Counted from the stretch's first letter, positions 17,684 through 27,442 are shown. The stretch is DNA of 64,000 nt from Aquipseudomonas ullengensis (GCF_014174475.1 NZ_JACJUD010000001.1:1054001-1118000), one strand, 5' to 3'. Program-made: numbers and translations. The notes: generated by a model not told the origin, from the sequence alone.

Positions 17684-17702
17684 AATGATATTAATTATCA
17701 TT
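17684..17702. promoter_or_regulatory. Fur box upstream of fecI module 2
   Basis: AATGATATTAATTATCATT is a perfect 7-5-7 dyad that closely fits the Fur consensus. It ends 15 bp before the sigma factor start codon, so Fur-Fe(II) should block transcription of the whole downstream unit. Confidence 0.85.
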
Positions 17703-17717
17703 TGAGACGGATTTCCC

Positions 17718-18239
17718 GTGCTCTCGCCGACGCCCGCCACCGACCACGCCACGCAGCAAGCCGTGCACGCCCTGTATCAGGAGCACCACGACTGGCTGCG
17801 CCTGTGGCTGCGCAAGCGTTTGCCGTGTGCGGAAAGTGCCGCTGACCTGGCCCAGGACACCTTCGTGCGGGTGCTGGTCAGCCGCAAGGCGTTCGACCTG
17901 CGTGAGCCGCGCGCCTACCTGAGCAGCATCGCCCGCAGCCTGATGATCGACGGCTTCCGTCGCCGCGCCCTCGAACAGTCCTACCTGGAAGCGCTGGCAC
18001 TGCTGCCCGAGCCGCTGGAAATTTCCCCGGAAGCGCGGGTGCTGATCCTCGAAACCCTGCTGGAAATCGACCGCATGCTCGACGGCCTGGGCACGCGCGG
18101 CCGCGAGATCTTCCTGCTGGCCCAGCTCGATGGCCTCAGTCATGTGGAGATTGGCCGGCGCCTGGGCCTGTCGACCAACACCGTGCGCAAATACCTGCTG
18201 CGCGCGCTGACCCAGTGCCTGCTGCTGATCGAGGATTGA
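17718..18239 (+). CDS. FecI-family ECF sigma factor, module 2
   Basis: This 173-residue sigma factor starts at GTG 17718. Region 2 (about 18-88, CAESAADLAQDTFVRVLVS, YLSSIARSLMIDGFRRR) and region 4 (about 115-168, SHVEIGRRLGLSTNTVRKYL) are intact. It belongs to the iron-starvation ECF group. It lies 2 bp before fecR and behind a perfect Fur dyad. It differs clearly from the module 1 sigma factor, so the two should recognise different promoters or at least different anti-sigma partners. Confidence 0.94.
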   Translation: MLSPTPATDHATQQAVHALYQEHHDWLRLWLRKRLPCAESAADLAQDTFVRVLVSRKAFDLREPRAYLSSIARSLMIDGFRRRALEQSYLEALALLPEPLEISPEARVLILETLLEIDRMLDGLGTRGREIFLLAQLDGLSHVEIGRRLGLSTNTVRKYLLRALTQCLLLIED

Positions 18240-18241
18240 GC

Positions 18242-19192
18242 ATGAGTGCCACCGCGCCTTCCCCGGCCGTACTGCGCGCCGCCGCCAACTGGTTCCTCGA
18301 CCTGCAGGACGCACCCGCTTGCGCCACCACCGCCGCGGCACATCGCAGCTGGCTGGAGGCCGATGCCGCGCACCGCCAGGCCTGGGCACGGCTGGAAAAG
18401 CTGCAAGGCAAACTGGCCGTGCTGCCCAGCGGGCTGGGCCAACCCGCCTTGCGCGGGGTCGACGCCAAGCGCCGCGAGAGCCTCAAGCTGCTTGGCCTCT
18501 TGCTGCTCGGTGGCAGTGCCGCCGGCCTTGGCTGGCAGTCCGCGCCGCTGCGCAGCCTGCGTGCCGACCAGCGCACCGCCACCGGCGAACAGCGCAGCCT
18601 GCGCCTGGACGATGGCGGCAGCCTGCAACTGAATACCGACAGCGCGGTAGACCTGGCCTACGGCGAGCAGCTGCGTGAAGTCTCCCTGCTGCAGGGCGAA
18701 ATCCTCGTACAGACCGCCGCCGACCCGCAGTCGCGGCCCTTCGTCGTGCACACCGGGCAAGGCAGCATCCGCGCCCTCGGCACGCGCTTTCAGGTGCGTC
18801 GCGACGGCGAGCGCACCCAGGTGCGGGTGTTCGAGCATGCCGTGGAAATTCGCACCCAGGCTGCAAGCCAGGTGCCGGTACGCATCGAAGCGGGCCAGCA
18901 ACTGTGGTTCAACGCCGAGGCCTGCGCCGCAGTGGAGCCACTGGATCGCTACGCCGATGCCTGGACGCGCGGCATGCTGGTGGTCAGCGACTGGCCGTTG
19001 CCGCGCTTTATCGACGAGCTGGCACGCTACCGCCCGGGCCTGCTCCGTTGCGATCCGGCGCTGGCCGACCTGCGCATTTCCGGGGCCTTCCAGCTGGCCG
19101 ACGGCGATGCCCTGCTGGACAACCTGAGCACCACCCTGCCGCTGCGCATTCAGCGCATCAGCCGCTACTGGGTGCACGTCGAGCCGGCCTGA
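18242..19192 (+). CDS. FecR-family anti-sigma regulator, module 2
   Basis: This 316-residue protein has an N-terminal cytoplasmic domain (AANWFLDLQDAPACATTAAAH), one membrane span near residues 80-98 (SLKLLGLLLLGGSAAGLGW) and a periplasmic FecR domain (TATGEQRSLRLDDGGSLQLN through RALGTRFQV). It should couple receptor occupancy to the preceding sigma factor. The ATG at 18242 lies 2 bp after the fecI stop. It is followed by a 116 bp gap holding the receptor promoter. Confidence 0.93.
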   Translation: MSATAPSPAVLRAAANWFLDLQDAPACATTAAAHRSWLEADAAHRQAWARLEKLQGKLAVLPSGLGQPALRGVDAKRRESLKLLGLLLLGGSAAGLGWQSAPLRSLRADQRTATGEQRSLRLDDGGSLQLNTDSAVDLAYGEQLREVSLLQGEILVQTAADPQSRPFVVHTGQGSIRALGTRFQVRRDGERTQVRVFEHAVEIRTQAASQVPVRIEAGQQLWFNAEACAAVEPLDRYADAWTRGMLVVSDWPLPRFIDELARYRPGLLRCDPALADLRISGAFQLADGDALLDNLSTTLPLRIQRISRYWVHVEPA

Positions 19193-19239
19193 ATCCCGCG
19201 AGCTGAAAAATATTTCATCTCAGGTGTTGTTGATTCTGT

Positions 19240-19249
19240 TTCTCATTCG
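19240..19249 (+). promoter_or_regulatory. Candidate ECF promoter element of receptor 2
   Basis: TTCTCATTCG lies 59 nt upstream of the receptor ATG. The same element, TTCTCATCCG, lies 64 nt before receptor 1. Conserved position and sequence in two FecI-dependent receptor leaders suggest a shared promoter or regulator site. Confidence 0.4.
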
Positions 19250-19308
19250 ACTTGGTAGGAAAGCGCCGTCAGTGCGCTGCCAACGCCAACCCATCCAAGG
19301 AACCTCCC

Positions 19309-21810
19309 ATGTCGCGCCCGACCGCTCCGCGCAGCGCCCTGCTGCTCCGTTCTCCCGTGCCCAGCCCGCTGAGCAAAGCCATTCACCGCGCGCTGCTCGG
19401 CGCGGCCCTGGCCCTGCCGCTGGGTGGTGTACTGCTGGCCGAGCCGGCCTGGGCGCAAAGCGTGGCGGCCGAGCGCGATTTCGCCATCGCCGCCGGTTCG
19501 CTGGAGTCGGCGCTGAACAGCTTCGCTGCTACCGCCGGGGTCAGCGTGTCGTTCTCCCCGGATGCGGTGCGGGGTCGCCAGTCGGCCGGCCTGCACGGGC
19601 GCTACGGCGTCGACCAGGCGCTCAACCAGCTGCTCGCCGGTAGCGGTGTGCAGGTGGTGCGCCAGGCCAGCGGCAACTACTCGCTGCTGCCGCCGCCGGA
19701 AGCCGGCTCGGCCCTGCAACTGGACGCCACCAGTGTCACCAGCACCGGCCTGGGCGCCACCACCGAAGGCACCGGTTCCTACACCAGCGGCTCGACCAGC
19801 ACCGCCACCGGCCTGCCGCTGTCGATCCGCGAGACGCCGCAGTCGGTGTCGGTGATCACCAGCCAGCGCATGCGCGACCAGGGCCTGACCCAGCTCACTG
19901 ACGTGGTGCGCCAGACCCCCGGCCTGACCCTCAGCCAGAGTGGCGGCAACGGCGGCGACAACAGCGCCATCTACTCGCGCGGCTTCGCCGTGGAGAACTA
20001 CCAGATCGATGGCCTGCAACTGCTCGACAGCAACTACAGCAGCCCGGCGCAGAGCAACGACATGGTGCTGTACGACCGCGTGGAGGTGATCCGTGGTGCC
20101 ACCGGCCTGACCAACGGCGTGGGCACTCCCGGCGCTACCCTGAACATGATCCGCAAGCGTCCGACGGCTGACTTCAAGAGCAGCGTTAGCGTTACCGGCG
20201 GCTCCTGGGATTACCGGCGCACCGAGGCCGACGTCAGCGGTTCGCTGACCGAGAGCGGCAACGTGCGCGGCCGCCTGGTCGGCGCGTACCAGGAAAACGA
20301 TTCCTATGTCGACCGCCTCAGCGAGCGCAAGGAAGTGCTCTACGGTGTTATCGAAGCCGACCTGACTCCCGACACCCTGCTGACCTTCGGCATGGATTCG
20401 CAGTCCGACGACTATGACGGTCACGCTCGTAGTGGTCTGCCGCTATTCAACAACGACGGCTCGTGGGCTGATCATGACGACTCGGATTCCGCAGCCGCCG
20501 ATTGGGCCTATTCCAACCGTAGCGCCGTGTCTGCCTTCGCCATCCTCGAGCACAACCTGACCGAGCGCTGGAAAGCCAAGCTGACCCTTAATAATCGCCG
20601 CAGCGAGTACGATGAATTCAGTGGCTATGCCGGTGGCAATAACTATGCGGCTGGCGCCGATCCTGCTTCGGTGATGCTTTATGCCAACCGCTGGAAAGCC
20701 AAGCCGGTGCAGAACAGCTTCGACCTGAACCTGGCCGGCAGCTACGACCTGTTTGGTCGTGAGCACGATGCGACGATCGGCTACACCCAGCAGAAAACCG
20801 ACTACAACACCCCGGCCTACTCGTGGTGGCGTGACCCTGTGACGGGTGCTTTCCCGGTGATCGGCAACATCAACACCTGGGATGGCAAGACACCGGGCAA
20901 GCCTGATCTGCAGGCCTACGGCCGCATGGACTTCAGTGAAGAGCAAGACGCCGCCTACGCCAGCACCCGCCTGCGGGCCACCGATGACCTGTCGTTCATC
21001 CTCGGCGCCCGTCTGATCGACTGGGAAAACAAGGTCACCTACGACTACGACGATGGCACGCCAAGCGACGTCAGTGATCGCAGCGAAACCGGCGTGGTTA
21101 CGCCGTTCGCCGGCGTGGTCTACGACCTCAACGACATCTGGTCGGTATACGGCAGCTACACCAGCATCTTCAAGCCGCAGAGCTACAAGACCCTGACCGG
21201 TGCCTATATCGATCCGCTGGAAGGCGTCGGTTATGAAGTGGGCAGCAAGGCCGCTTTCTTCGACGACCGCCTGAACCTCGGCATCGCCCTGTACCAGATC
21301 GAGCAGGACAACCTGGCCGTGTCGCTGGGCGATGGCCAGCTGGCCCCGGATGGCAGCCAGGCCTACCGCGCCGAGTCGGGCACCAAGACCCGTGGTTTCG
21401 AGGTGGAACTCACTGGCGAAGTGGCCACCGACTGGCAGGTCAGCACCAGCTTCAGCCGCAACATCGTGCAGGACTCCGACGGCAACGCGCTCAACACCAA
21501 CATCGCGCAGAACACCGCCAAGCTGTTCACCAGCTACACCCTGCGCAGCCTCGGCAATGGCCTGACCTTCGGTGGTGGCGTCAACTGGCAGAGCGAGGCC
21601 TACAGCGACGGCGTTGGCCCGTTGGGCGTGCGCTTCACCCAGGACGACTACGCCGTGGTCGATGCCTTTGCTCGTTACCCGCTGACCAAGCAGCTGAGCG
21701 CCACCCTCAACCTAAACAACCTGCTGGACGAGGAGTACTACACCACGACCACCTCCAGCTACTTCGGCACTCCGCGCAACGCCACCCTCGGCCTGCGCAT
21801 GGACTTCTGA
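19309..21810 (+). CDS. TonB-dependent siderophore receptor with signalling domain, module 2
   Basis: This 833-residue protein starts at ATG 19309. An unusually long leader (about 49 residues, ending EPAWAQS) precedes an STN domain (RDFAIAAGSLESALNSFAAT), a TonB box region (LQLDATSVTST), a plug (LSIRETPQSVSVITSQRM, IRGATGLTNGVGTPGATLNM) and a beta-barrel ending LGLRMDF, the usual terminal Phe. It is of the FpvA/FhuE-like siderophore class. It imports a ferric siderophore with TonB energy and signals to FecR. Its substrate is unknown; downstream genes suggest a siderophore that is reduced and recycled. Confidence 0.94.
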   Translation: MSRPTAPRSALLLRSPVPSPLSKAIHRALLGAALALPLGGVLLAEPAWAQSVAAERDFAIAAGSLESALNSFAATAGVSVSFSPDAVRGRQSAGLHGRYGVDQALNQLLAGSGVQVVRQASGNYSLLPPPEAGSALQLDATSVTSTGLGATTEGTGSYTSGSTSTATGLPLSIRETPQSVSVITSQRMRDQGLTQLTDVVRQTPGLTLSQSGGNGGDNSAIYSRGFAVENYQIDGLQLLDSNYSSPAQSNDMVLYDRVEVIRGATGLTNGVGTPGATLNMIRKRPTADFKSSVSVTGGSWDYRRTEADVSGSLTESGNVRGRLVGAYQENDSYVDRLSERKEVLYGVIEADLTPDTLLTFGMDSQSDDYDGHARSGLPLFNNDGSWADHDDSDSAAADWAYSNRSAVSAFAILEHNLTERWKAKLTLNNRRSEYDEFSGYAGGNNYAAGADPASVMLYANRWKAKPVQNSFDLNLAGSYDLFGREHDATIGYTQQKTDYNTPAYSWWRDPVTGAFPVIGNINTWDGKTPGKPDLQAYGRMDFSEEQDAAYASTRLRATDDLSFILGARLIDWENKVTYDYDDGTPSDVSDRSETGVVTPFAGVVYDLNDIWSVYGSYTSIFKPQSYKTLTGAYIDPLEGVGYEVGSKAAFFDDRLNLGIALYQIEQDNLAVSLGDGQLAPDGSQAYRAESGTKTRGFEVELTGEVATDWQVSTSFSRNIVQDSDGNALNTNIAQNTAKLFTSYTLRSLGNGLTFGGGVNWQSEAYSDGVGPLGVRFTQDDYAVVDAFARYPLTKQLSATLNLNNLLDEEYYTTTTSSYFGTPRNATLGLRMDF

Positions 21811-21819
21811 TCGGCCCCG

Positions 21820-21881
21820 CCGCGCTGCCGGGTTTAGCGCCGGCAGCGCGGTGGACACATCCCGTCACAGCTTCGGCTGTG
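21820..21881 (+). promoter_or_regulatory. Two hairpins between receptor 2 and the membrane-protein genes
   Basis: CCGCGCTGCCGG / CCGGCAGCGCGG forms a perfect 12 bp stem with an 8 base loop (21820-21851). CACAGC-TTCG-GCTGTG (21866-21881) is a hairpin with a stable UUCG-type loop. Neither has an immediate T tract, so they may stabilise the receptor transcript's 3' end or attenuate readthrough rather than terminate fully. Confidence 0.55.
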
Positions 21882-22010
21882 GCCGGGGTGCGGGTTTTGC
21901 TCTGCTCGTTCGTCCTGGCTTTAGGGAGTTTGTATTCCCCGGGCCACAAATTTGTCTGCCGCTGGCGTTGCCGGCGGTTTTTCTTTGTACCGAACGATGG
22001 CTGTCTGCTG

Positions 22011-22307
22011 ATGAAACCGACTTCCTCCTCCCCCGGACGTGTACGCGTGCTGCTGTCACGCAGCGCCGCGGCGATTCTCGGCGGCTACGCGCTGACCTCG
22101 GCCGTGGTGATCTTCCTCGGCGCCGTGTTGCCGCTGCCCAAGAGCCAGGCCATCCTGGCCGCCTCGCTGGCCAGTTTCGCGGTGTATACCGCGGCCATCG
22201 TCTGGGTCTTCGCGGTGCAGGACAACCGCCGCGCCTGGCTCGGCCTGTTGCTGCCGGCCGTGGTCCTGGCCGTGCTCGGCTGGTGGTTGGGGAGGGGCAT
22301 GGTATGA
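22011..22307 (+). CDS. DUF3649 small membrane protein
   Basis: This 98-residue protein starts at ATG 22011 (MKPTSSSPGRVRVLLSRSAA) and contains three hydrophobic segments, the first ILGGYALTSAVVIFLGAVL. It matches the DUF3649 type that accompanies PepSY proteins in iron-uptake loci. It overlaps the PepSY gene as ATGA. A longer open frame upstream reads through the hairpin region and has no coding character. Its molecular function is not established. Confidence 0.85.
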   Translation: MKPTSSSPGRVRVLLSRSAAAILGGYALTSAVVIFLGAVLPLPKSQAILAASLASFAVYTAAIVWVFAVQDNRRAWLGLLLPAVVLAVLGWWLGRGMV

Positions 22308-23950
22308 GCGAGCCAGTCGTGAAGGACGGTCTGCGCCAGTCGATGGCCTGGCTGCACACCTGGGGCGGCCTGTGGGCCTGCTGGGTGTTGTTCGTGGTGT
22401 TTCTCACCGGCTCGCTCGGCGTGTTCGATGAGCCGATCACGCGCTGGATGAAGCCGCACCTGCCGCAGGCCGCCGAGGCCAGTGGCGGTACCGGCATGGA
22501 CGATGGCTTCGACCGGCCGAACGCGGTGCGCATGGGCCACGACTGGTTCGTCGAGAATCAGCCTGGCGCGCATTTCTGGGGTATCGGCCTGCCCTCGGAT
22601 GAAGACCCGTCGATCCGCCTGTTCTGGCAGGACCCGCAGGAGAATTTCCACAACGCCCGCATCGACTCCACCACTGGTAAGCCGGTGGACGGCTCGCACG
22701 AGCGCGACAGCGAAGGCGGCCACCACTTCGTGCACATGCACTTCGAGTTCCACGGTGGCACGGCGGGTATCTGGCTGGTCGGCTTCTTCACCATGGCCAT
22801 GCTGGTCGGCCTGGTCAGCGGGGTGATCACCCACAAACGCATCTTCAAGGACTTCTTCACCTTCCGCCCGGGCAAGGGCCAGCGCAGCTGGCTGGACGCG
22901 CACAACGCGGTGTCGGTGCTGAGCCTGCCGTTCCAGCTGATGATCGCCTACACCGGCCTGGCGACCTTCTACGCGCTGTACATGCCGGTCGGCATCGCCA
23001 CCCATTACAGCAACGAGGAAGCCTACTTCGCCGACCTGCTGACCCAGCCGGCGCAAGAGGAACACACGGGCATCGCCGCACCGCTGGCCAAGCTCGACGA
23101 GCTGCTGGTGCGTGGTGAAGCGCAGCTGCAGCGCCCGGTCAGCTTTGTCAGCATCGAGCACCCCAACGACAGCAGCTCCAGCGTGCGCCTGTTCGGCCGC
23201 TTCATCGAGAAGAGTGGCGAGTACCGCCTGCTCGGCGACGGTGGCGGCCAGGTGTTGTTCAACGGCGTAACCGGCGAGCAGACCGATATCCAGATGCCCG
23301 GCGAGTTGCGCGGCGGCGCCTCGCAGGACGTGCAGTCGGTGATGGCCAACCTGCACTTCGCCGCGTTCGGCGGGCATGCCGCGCGCTGGCTGTACTTCAT
23401 CTGCGGCCTGGCGGGTGCGGCGATGATGGCCACCGGGGCGATCCTGTTCATGGTCAAGCGTCGCCAGCGTTCGCTGCATGAGTTTGGCGCGCGCACGCCG
23501 CAGGTCTACCGGCTGATCGAGGTGCTCAACATCGCCTCGATCAGCGGCCTGGCCCTGGCCTGCATCGCCTTCTTCTGGGCCAACCGGATCATCCCGTTGG
23601 GCATCAGCGACCGGCCCGAGTGGGAAATCGCCGCGTTCTTCGCCGTGTGGCTGGCGACCTTCGTGCATGCCGCGCTGCGCCCGGCGAACCGCGCCTGGAT
23701 CGAACAGCTGCTGGCCACCGCCCTGCTCTGCCTGGCATTGCCGCTGCTCAACTGGCTGGTGGTCGGCGACCAGTTCATCGCGTACCTGCAACGTGGCGAC
23801 GGCGAGCGTGCCGGGGTCGAGCTGGTGGCCATCGCCTTCGGCCTGCTCAGCCTGTGGACGGCCCGGCGGCTCTGGCACAAGAGCCAGCAGGCGGCCCACG
23901 CCAAACCGCGCCGCGAGCGGGCGCGCAACGCCGAAGCGGAGGTGGCGTGA
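22304..23950 (+). CDS. PepSY-domain inner-membrane protein, probable siderophore-iron reductase (FpvG/PiuB-like)
   Basis: This 548-residue protein has an N-terminal membrane span (WLHTWGGLWACWVLFVVFLTGS, with the histidine typical of the PepSY_TM family), a periplasmic domain, HFVHMHFEFHG, a second cluster of spans, then the TGVITHK-like GLVSGVITHKRIFKDFFTFR and further C-terminal helices with LHFAAFGGHAARWLYFICG. Conserved histidines could bind haem. Relatives such as FpvG and FoxB are implicated in reducing siderophore-bound iron in the periplasm. It sits in a row of overlapping genes behind a ferric-siderophore receptor, which supports that role. Reductase activity is inferred. Confidence 0.88.
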   Translation: MSEPVVKDGLRQSMAWLHTWGGLWACWVLFVVFLTGSLGVFDEPITRWMKPHLPQAAEASGGTGMDDGFDRPNAVRMGHDWFVENQPGAHFWGIGLPSDEDPSIRLFWQDPQENFHNARIDSTTGKPVDGSHERDSEGGHHFVHMHFEFHGGTAGIWLVGFFTMAMLVGLVSGVITHKRIFKDFFTFRPGKGQRSWLDAHNAVSVLSLPFQLMIAYTGLATFYALYMPVGIATHYSNEEAYFADLLTQPAQEEHTGIAAPLAKLDELLVRGEAQLQRPVSFVSIEHPNDSSSSVRLFGRFIEKSGEYRLLGDGGGQVLFNGVTGEQTDIQMPGELRGGASQDVQSVMANLHFAAFGGHAARWLYFICGLAGAAMMATGAILFMVKRRQRSLHEFGARTPQVYRLIEVLNIASISGLALACIAFFWANRIIPLGISDRPEWEIAAFFAVWLATFVHAALRPANRAWIEQLLATALLCLALPLLNWLVVGDQFIAYLQRGDGERAGVELVAIAFGLLSLWTARRLWHKSQQAAHAKPRRERARNAEAEVA

Positions 23951-24294
23951 TGGCTATTTCCCTCGCCCTGCTGCTCGGCGGCGCGCTGTGCTACGCCGGG
24001 ATGGCGGCGCTGTGCCTGGGCATGGATCGTCACCACCGCCAGGTCTGGTCGCGCACCGCGCCGCGCCGCCAGCGTGGCTTGCGTTTGGTCGGCTGGCTGC
24101 TGCTGGCCGTGGCCCTGTGGCCGTGCATCCGCGCCTGGGGCGGCTCGGTGGGCGTGGTGATCTGGTTTGGCCTGCTTACCGGCGCCGCGTTGCTGTTGGT
24201 ATGGCTGTTGCCTTATCGGCCCAAGGGCGCCGCGTGGTTGATGGGCCTGAGTCTGCTGGGCAGCCTGCCCGCGCTGTTGTGGAGTGCCGGCTGA
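23950..24294 (+). CDS. DUF3325 small membrane protein
   Basis: This 114-residue protein has three or four hydrophobic segments (ALLLGGALCYAGMAALCLGM, LVGWLLLAVALWPCIRAWGG, GVVIWFGLLTGAALLLVWLL) and overlaps the PepSY gene as TGATG. DUF3649, PepSY and DUF3325 often travel together in siderophore loci, probably as one inner-membrane complex. Function is otherwise unknown. Confidence 0.86.
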   Translation: MAISLALLLGGALCYAGMAALCLGMDRHHRQVWSRTAPRRQRGLRLVGWLLLAVALWPCIRAWGGSVGVVIWFGLLTGAALLLVWLLPYRPKGAAWLMGLSLLGSLPALLWSAG

Positions 24295-24322
24295 TCCGCT
24301 GGTGTGCAAGGACGAGCATCGA

Positions 24323-25495
24323 ATGAGTTTCCCTTCTGTAAAAACTATCCGTCGCGGCCTGCTGCTGGCGCTGCCGCTGGCCGTGATCGGCGGCGTACTG
24401 CTGTGGCGCAGCGAGCCGGCGCCGGCGTTTGCCACCGAGGCGGTCAGCCGCGGCGATGTCGAGGCCACGGTGGTCGCCATCGGCACCCTGCAACCGCGTG
24501 AGTCGGTGGACGTCGGTGCCCAGGTGTCCGGCCAGGTCACCCGCCTGCATGTCGAGCCGGGTGACCCGGTAGAGAAGGGCCAGCTGCTCGCCGAGATCGA
24601 CGCCAGCCTGCACCAGGCCACGGTCGAGGCCGACCGCGCAGCACTCGATGGCCTGCGCGCGCAGCTGGAAGAACAGCAGGCACAGTTCGAGCTGGCCCAG
24701 CAGCAACACCAGCGCCAGCAGCGCCTGGCGGTGGACGAAGCGACCCGCGAGGAAGACGTGCAGGTCGCCGCCGCCAGCCTGAAAGCCGCCCAGGCCCGCC
24801 TCAAGCAGCTGCGTGCGCAGATCGCCGAGAGCCGGGCGCGGCTCAAGGGCAACGAGGCGCAGCTCAGCTACACGCGCCTGTACGCGCCCATCGCCGGCAC
24901 CGTGCTCGGCGTCGACGTGAAGCAGGGCCAGACCCTCAACGCCACCTACCAGACGCCGACCGTGCTGCGCATCGCCGACCTCTCGGCGATGACCGCCTGG
25001 ACCAAGGTCTCCGAGGCCGACATCCGCCAGCTCAAGCCGGGCCTCGGCCTGTACTTCACCACCCTGGGTGGCGACGGCCGCCGCTGGCACGCCAAGATCC
25101 GCCAGATCCTGCCGTCACCACCGCTGCCACCCGCGGCGTCCGGTGACGCCGGTGCCGCGCCGGTGACCATGAAAGCCGTGCAGTACACCGTGCTGTTCGA
25201 CGTCGACAACCAGGACGGCGAACTGATGCCGCAGATGACCGCCCAGGTCACCTTCGTTACCGCCGCCGCCCGTGATGTGCTCACCGCACCGCTGGAAGCG
25301 TTGCAGGCGGTCGAAGGCAAGAGTGGCGTCTTCACGGCGCGCATCCTCAATGGCAAAGGCCGCCCGGAACCGCGTGAAGTGCAGATCGGCGCGCGCAGCC
25401 GCCAGCGCGTGGAAGTGCTCGACGGCCTGCAGGAGAACGAGCAACTGATCACCGCCGAGCTGCCGGACACCCGCGTGGCGAGGTTCCAGTGGTAA
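24323..25495 (+). CDS. Periplasmic adaptor of a MacAB-type export pump (PvdR-like)
   Basis: This 390-residue membrane-fusion protein has an N-terminal membrane anchor ([16 protein letters not shown]), a lipoyl half-motif ([19 protein letters not shown]), a long coiled-coil hairpin (about 100-190, [20 protein letters not shown] ...) and the second lipoyl half ([14 protein letters not shown]). It bridges an ABC transporter in the inner membrane to a TolC-type channel. Length and layout match MacA and PvdR. It overlaps the MacB-like gene by 7 bp. Confidence 0.92.
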   Translation: MSFPSVKTIRRGLLLALPLAVIGGVLLWRSEPAPAFATEAVSRGDVEATVVAIGTLQPRESVDVGAQVSGQVTRLHVEPGDPVEKGQLLAEIDASLHQATVEADRAALDGLRAQLEEQQAQFELAQQQHQRQQRLAVDEATREEDVQVAAASLKAAQARLKQLRAQIAESRARLKGNEAQLSYTRLYAPIAGTVLGVDVKQGQTLNATYQTPTVLRIADLSAMTAWTKVSEADIRQLKPGLGLYFTTLGGDGRRWHAKIRQILPSPPLPPAASGDAGAAPVTMKAVQYTVLFDVDNQDGELMPQMTAQVTFVTAAARDVLTAPLEALQAVEGKSGVFTARILNGKGRPEPREVQIGARSRQRVEVLDGLQENEQLITAELPDTRVARFQW

Positions 25496-27441
25496 GCAGC
25501 ACGCCACTGATCGAGCTGGAGAATATTCGCCGCTGCTATGGCGGCCACGACGGCGCCCCAGAGGTGGCGGTGCTGCGCGGGGTCAGCCTGAGCATCGCGG
25601 CCGGCGAATTCGTCGCCATCGTCGGCGCTTCCGGCTCCGGCAAGTCGACCCTGATGCACCTGCTTGGCTGCCTCGACCGGCCGACCTCGGGCACCTACCG
25701 CTTCGCCGGCCGCGATGTCGCCGAATTTGATGCCGACCAGTTGGCCTGGCTGCGCCGCGAGGCGTTCGGCTTCGTGTTCCAGGGCTACCACCTGATCGCC
25801 ACCGAATCGGCCCGCGAGAACGTCGAGATCCCCGCGCTATACGCCGGCACCCCGGCCGAGCAGCGCCGCGAACGCGCCAGCGCCCTGCTCGCCCGCCTGG
25901 GCCTGGGCGAACGCCTCGACCATCGCCCCGGCCAGCTTTCCGGCGGCCAGCAGCAGCGGGTGTCGATTGCCCGCGCGCTGATGAACGGCGGGCGAATCAT
26001 CCTCGCCGACGAACCCACCGGCGCCCTCGACTCGCACAGCGGCCAGGAGGTCATGGCCCTGCTGCGCGAGCTGGCGGCGGCCGGGCACACGGTGATCCTG
26101 ATCACCCACGACCGCGACGTGGCCGCCCAGGCGCAGCGGGTGATCGAAATCCGCGACGGCGAGATCATCAGCGACAGTGGCGCTCAACCCTCGGCCCAGG
26201 CACTGCCGGCCCCGGACATGGCGGCGGCCGGGCAAGGATCCAGCCTGCCCTGGTGGAAGACCTTCGACGAGGTGGCGCGCTCGGCCTGGCGGGTGATGTG
26301 GCTGAATCGCTTCCGCACCGCGCTGACCTTGCTCGGCATCATCATCGGCGTGGCGTCAGTGATCGTCATGCTCGCCATCGGCCTGGGCACCAAGCAGAAA
26401 GTCATGGCGCAGATGGCCTCGATGGGCGCCACCACGCTGTACCTGTACAGCGCCCAGCCGCCGGAAGGTGGGCCCTGGGGCGTGCTCAGCGAGGCGGACA
26501 TGCTGGCCGTGGCCAAGCTGCCGGAAGTCGACCTGGCCACGCCGGTGATCGGTAACCAGCGCACCGTGCAGTACGGCAATGTCTCGCGCGATATCTACGT
26601 GTATGCCAGCAACGAGCAGCTGCCGGGCATCCACCACTGGCCGCTGGCGCAGGGGCGCTTCTTCAACGCCGCCGAGGACGAGTCCCTGGCGCCGGTGGTG
26701 GTGCTCGGGCACAAGGCGCGCAAGCAGTTCTTCCGCGACGAACCCAATCCGCTGGGCCGCCAACTGTTGATCGGCGATGCGCCGTTCGAGGTGATCGGGG
26801 TGATGGCCGAGAAGGGCAAGGAATCCGGCGCCGACTACTACGACGAGATGGTGTTCATCCCCTACCAGGCCGGCCGCGCACGGGTCTACCAGGACATCCT
26901 GGAACCCGAATACGCCACCCTCACCGCGATGTCGACCAGCCAGGTCAACGCCGCTGGCGAGGCGGTGCGCGAGCTGCTGCTGGCGCGCCATGGCCGCGAA
27001 GACTTCCAGGTCGACAACGCCGCGGCCAAGGTCCAGGCCGAGGCCGACACCCAGGACAGCATGACCCGCATGCTCGGCCTGATCGCCGCCGTCTCCTTGC
27101 TGGTCGGCGGCATCGGGGTGATGAACGTGATGCTGATGACCGTGCGCGAACGCACCCGCGAGATCGGCATCCGCATGGCCACCGGCGCACGCCAGCGCGA
27201 CATCCTTCGCCAGTTCCTCGGCGAGGCGGTGCTGGTCACCCTGGTCGGCGGCAGCATCGGCGTGCTGCTTGGCCTGCTGCTCGGCACGGGGCTGCTCGTC
27301 GCCGGCGTGCCGCTGATCTTTTCCCTGAGCGCCATGCTCGCGGCGTTCGCCTGTGCGGTGGCCACCGGCCTGCTGTTCGGTTACCTGCCGGCGAAGACTG
27401 CCGCCGCGCTCGACCCGGTTGTCGCGTTGGCGGCGGAATAG
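25489..27441 (+). CDS. MacB-type ABC exporter (PvdT-like)
   Basis: This 650-residue protein starts at GTG 25489 inside the adaptor's last codons. The ATPase comes first: Walker [10 protein letters not shown] (46-54), signature [15 protein letters not shown] and Walker [14 protein letters not shown]. Then come a membrane span, a large periplasmic domain and three C-terminal spans of the FtsX type (with [20 protein letters not shown]). MacB-type pumps power export of substrates from the periplasm. PvdT, in PvdRT-OpmQ, recycles pyoverdine after iron removal. Location behind a siderophore receptor and PepSY protein suggests the same job here. Confidence 0.93.
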   Translation: MVSSTPLIELENIRRCYGGHDGAPEVAVLRGVSLSIAAGEFVAIVGASGSGKSTLMHLLGCLDRPTSGTYRFAGRDVAEFDADQLAWLRREAFGFVFQGYHLIATESARENVEIPALYAGTPAEQRRERASALLARLGLGERLDHRPGQLSGGQQQRVSIARALMNGGRIILADEPTGALDSHSGQEVMALLRELAAAGHTVILITHDRDVAAQAQRVIEIRDGEIISDSGAQPSAQALPAPDMAAAGQGSSLPWWKTFDEVARSAWRVMWLNRFRTALTLLGIIIGVASVIVMLAIGLGTKQKVMAQMASMGATTLYLYSAQPPEGGPWGVLSEADMLAVAKLPEVDLATPVIGNQRTVQYGNVSRDIYVYASNEQLPGIHHWPLAQGRFFNAAEDESLAPVVVLGHKARKQFFRDEPNPLGRQLLIGDAPFEVIGVMAEKGKESGADYYDEMVFIPYQAGRARVYQDILEPEYATLTAMSTSQVNAAGEAVRELLLARHGREDFQVDNAAAKVQAEADTQDSMTRMLGLIAAVSLLVGGIGVMNVMLMTVRERTREIGIRMATGARQRDILRQFLGEAVLVTLVGGSIGVLLGLLLGTGLLVAGVPLIFSLSAMLAAFACAVATGLLFGYLPAKTAAALDPVVALAAE

Positions 27442-27442
27442 G

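Noticed and set aside
21851..22303. 150-residue N-terminal extension of the PepSY protein
   Set aside because: It would overlap DUF3649 in another frame and lacks conserved sequence; the ATG at 22304 overlaps the DUF3649 stop as ATGA.
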